Source: Micromonospora globispora (GTDB lineage: Bacteria; Actinomycetota; Actinomycetes; Mycobacteriales; Micromonosporaceae). From it: DNA of 56,872 nucleotides. Made by a program: the position numbers and the translations under genes. The stretch is from positions 1-56,872 of the forward strand of contig NZ_QGGF01000693.1 of the NCBI RefSeq assembly GCF_003857015.1, written 5' to 3'. Within the stretch, counting starts at the first letter, position 1; every line of letters begins with the position of its first letter. Of the stretch, positions 55,782 to 56,872 are shown one piece after another. Under the pieces are notes generated by a model. That model saw only the letters and a list, made by a program, of their open reading frames with translations. It did no database searches and was not told the origin of the DNA.

Positions 55782-55804
55782 GCACCCATGCTGAGCATGG
55801 GTGC
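55782..55804. repeat. Perfect palindrome GCACCCATGCT-g-AGCATGGGTGC
   Basis: Eleven-base arms (55782-55792 and 55794-55804) flank one base. The left arm recurs exactly at 55898-55908. This looks like a protein-binding site or recombination site rather than a terminator, because the loop is too short and an extra half-site exists. Confidence 0.85.
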
Positions 55805-55833
55805 CGCGAATTTGGGTACGATCCCCCCTCGGA

Positions 55834-55857
55834 CACCAGTTCTGGTGGAGTTCCACC
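55834..55857. repeat. Two overlapping inverted repeats
   Basis: CACCAG-TT-CTGGTG (55834-55847) and GGTGGA-GT-TCCACC (55844-55857) are both perfect and share bases 55844-55847. An RNA from here could form either hairpin but not both. Confidence 0.7.
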
Positions 55858-55897
55858 GAGTATGAGTCGGGCTCGGTTCCGCGGTGGTGCGCACACG

Positions 55898-55908
55898 GCA
55901 CCCATGCT
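55898..55908. repeat. Third copy of GCACCCATGCT
   Basis: Identical to the left arm of the palindrome at 55782, 105 bases downstream. Confidence 0.8.
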
Positions 55909-56076
55909 GTAACAAGTGATCCTGGGCGCTGGCGAGCCGTACGTCGCTGCCGGCGCGTAGCGGCGTGTTCGCAGTTGGACCGGCCATGACACCACCTCGC
56001 CGCCGCGATCGTGAGCAGCTCATCGGCGTGCTCGTCCCGGCCCCGCTTCCCGACCGACCGCGGCCCCGCCAGGTCC

Positions 56077-56589
56077 CTATGCCGGCGCTACCCGCACCAC
56101 GTCCGCCTGCAATCGCCTCGCCCAAGGTGGGCTGTATCGGCCCACGTAGTCGCGAGCGCGGGGGAGCGGGTCATGCCAGTACTGGTCCGGCATGCGGTGG
56201 TGGTGCGTCTCGCAGAACTCGGCGAGGCTGTGTATGATCTTGACGCGCTGCAGCGGTTGGCCTTCGAAGTCTGTGTTGATCGCCAGCAATTCCGGCTCGG
56301 GATTCCAACCCGAGTGGTCGAACGCCCAGCCATCCCAGACCGTGTAGGCGTGGAAGACCTGCCGCTCGCCCGCGAGTCGCACCGCCGCTATCTCGATTGG
56401 CCGGTCTGGGTAGGAATCTCGGCAAACCCAGGCGAGGATGTGACACGCTCCGGCAGCGAAGAAGGCCTGGTCCGTCCGTTCCCATGCGACGCGTTGGTCT
56501 GATCGCTCGATCGCCGTCCGACGAAACGCTCCTGCTGCTGTGGCTGCCACAGGCCGGACGTTAGTGGATGGCCCGACGTATCTGCTCAT
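56077..56589 (-). CDS. Protein of unknown function with GACH and FDHSGWN motifs
   Basis: The frame encodes 170 residues from the ATG at 56589; the first 40 look poorly conserved, and no clear ribosome site is present, so the true start may be internal. The core FFAAGACHILAWVC (about 43-56), HAYTVWDGWAFDHSGWNPEP (about 79-98) and FCETHHHRMPDQYWHDPLPR looks like a folded domain with conserved Cys, His and Trp. A cysteine-dependent hydrolase is conceivable but not shown. It stands alone between the palindromic region and an IS110-type element. Confidence 0.5.
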   Translation of the reverse strand: MSRYVGPSTNVRPVAATAAGAFRRTAIERSDQRVAWERTDQAFFAAGACHILAWVCRDSYPDRPIEIAAVRLAGERQVFHAYTVWDGWAFDHSGWNPEPELLAINTDFEGQPLQRVKIIHSLAEFCETHHHRMPDQYWHDPLPRARDYVGRYSPPWARRLQADVVRVAPA

Positions 56590-56597
56590 GGACCGCG

Positions 56598-56611
56598 ATG
56601 AGCGCGCTCAT
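56598..56611. repeat. 14-base palindrome ATGAGCGCGCTCAT
   Basis: Perfect palindrome 15 bases from the IS110-type transposase stop and just upstream of the unknown minus-strand gene. It could be an operator or lie at the end of the insertion element. Confidence 0.5.
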
Positions 56612-56625
56612 GGCACCCCTTTATG

Positions 56626-56872
56626 TCAAGACACCGCTCGGAGGGCGGGTTTAGGCTGGCTGGTGGCGGGTCCGGGAAGTGGCTTGTCCGAAGGGCCGAT
56701 GTCCGGGGTCAGGTCGGTCACGCTGGATTGCAGAGTCGTCCCCGGGTGCCCTCCCGGATCCGCCGCCTGCCTGCGTTTCTGGTCGGCGACCATGCGGGCG
56801 TAGACGACGTTGGACAGTCGGCGTTTCAGCGCGCGCATGGCTTCCATCGACGTCTTCCCGGCGCCCTTCTTC
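56626..56872 (-). CDS. IS110-family transposase, C-terminal part (runs off the window)
   Basis: The visible minus-strand frame is open from the window edge and reads KKGAGKTSMEAMRALKRRLS, NVVYARMVADQKRRQAADPG, then a Ser/Thr/Pro-rich tail to the TGA at 56626. The segment EAMRALKRRLSNVVY matches the C-terminal end of IS110-type transposases, where it reads EAIRCLKR. The serine-transposase and DEDD domains lie outside the window. Whether the gene is intact cannot be judged. Confidence 0.72.
   Translation of the reverse strand, partial: KKGAGKTSMEAMRALKRRLSNVVYARMVADQKRRQAADPGGHPGTTLQSSVTDLTPDIGPSDKPLPGPATSQPKPALRAVS

Larger units (their letters stand above)
55647..56076. other. Palindrome-rich non-coding region
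   Basis: These 430 bases have no supported gene; short frames through them lack protein character. They hold a perfect 23-base palindrome (55782-55804), another copy of its arm at 55898-55908 and two overlapping smaller inverted repeats (55834-55857). The rest shows no recognisable feature. Confidence 0.6.

Noticed and set aside
55782-55804. The 23-base palindrome as the SNF2 gene terminator
   Set aside because: It lies 136 bases after the stop, has a one-base loop and shares its arm with a third copy, which fits a binding site better.

Overview
The window is high-GC DNA with actinomycete features: GTG and TTG starts, operons coupled by ATGA overlaps, a Tat-type lipoprotein, and sugar ABC systems that lack their own ATPase. 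A Micromonosporaceae or Streptomyces-like source is likely, but the genus is inferred from gene style, not proven. About 42 kb is a carbohydrate-catabolism supercluster. The last 14 kb is a scarred accessory region of pseudogenes, insertion elements and nucleic-acid conflict-type genes. I saw no rRNA, tRNA or CRISPR array.

Layout. (1) 56-4597, minus strand: lipoprotein sugar-binding protein, two permeases and a GH4 glycosidase, probably for alpha-galactoside uptake and hydrolysis. (2) 4989-7326: PfkB kinase plus a PLP D-amino-acid-type enzyme, ending at a strong shared hairpin terminator. (3) 7421-11119: SIS-domain sugar-phosphate enzyme, divergent DeoR regulator, 1-PFK/tagatose-6-P kinase-like protein and class II bisphosphate aldolase, which look like a tagatose-6-phosphate (galactosamine/tagatose) route. 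(4) 11400-13747: remnant of a LacI regulator, FadR-type GntR regulator and class V aminotransferase. (5) 13800-31689: L-rhamnose locus with CUT1 importer parts, rhaM, a DeoR regulator, rhaB, a CUT2 transporter (rhaSTPQ-like), an aldolase/HAD/FGGY-kinase trio, rhaI, the bifunctional rhaD and a sugar epimerase. (6) 31703-41230: second deoxysugar-type system with FGGY kinase, fucose-isomerase-family protein, FucU/RbsD, CUT2 ABC transporter, MocA-type oxidoreductase and LacI regulator. An aldo/keto reductase lies divergent from the regulator.

The best regulatory signal is a palindrome with core AATCGATT. It occurs at 31673-31688, 34934-34949 and 41325-41340: before the kinase, directly behind a good -35/-10 promoter in front of fucU, and between the LacI gene and the aldo/keto reductase. 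It probably defines the LacI regulon of system 6.

The right-hand region starts with a 140-bp direct repeat (42750-42889 and 45794-45933), each copy carrying the 3' end of a serine-recombinase-like gene. Between the copies are a GlxA-type regulator, a divergent saccharopine-dehydrogenase-like gene and a broken SMI1/KNR4 gene. Next come broken nhaA and IS5-type fragments and a 1.67-kb insertion sequence with intact terminal repeats but an in-frame stop in its transposase. After these lie a primase (AEP)-helicase of the TOTE conflict type, a small protein paired with an AbiEii-type nucleotidyltransferase, and a SWIM-SNF2 helicase. The window ends with a palindrome-rich non-coding stretch, an unidentified protein and the 3' end of an IS110-family transposase. 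This end is the most likely place for an undescribed defence-like system.
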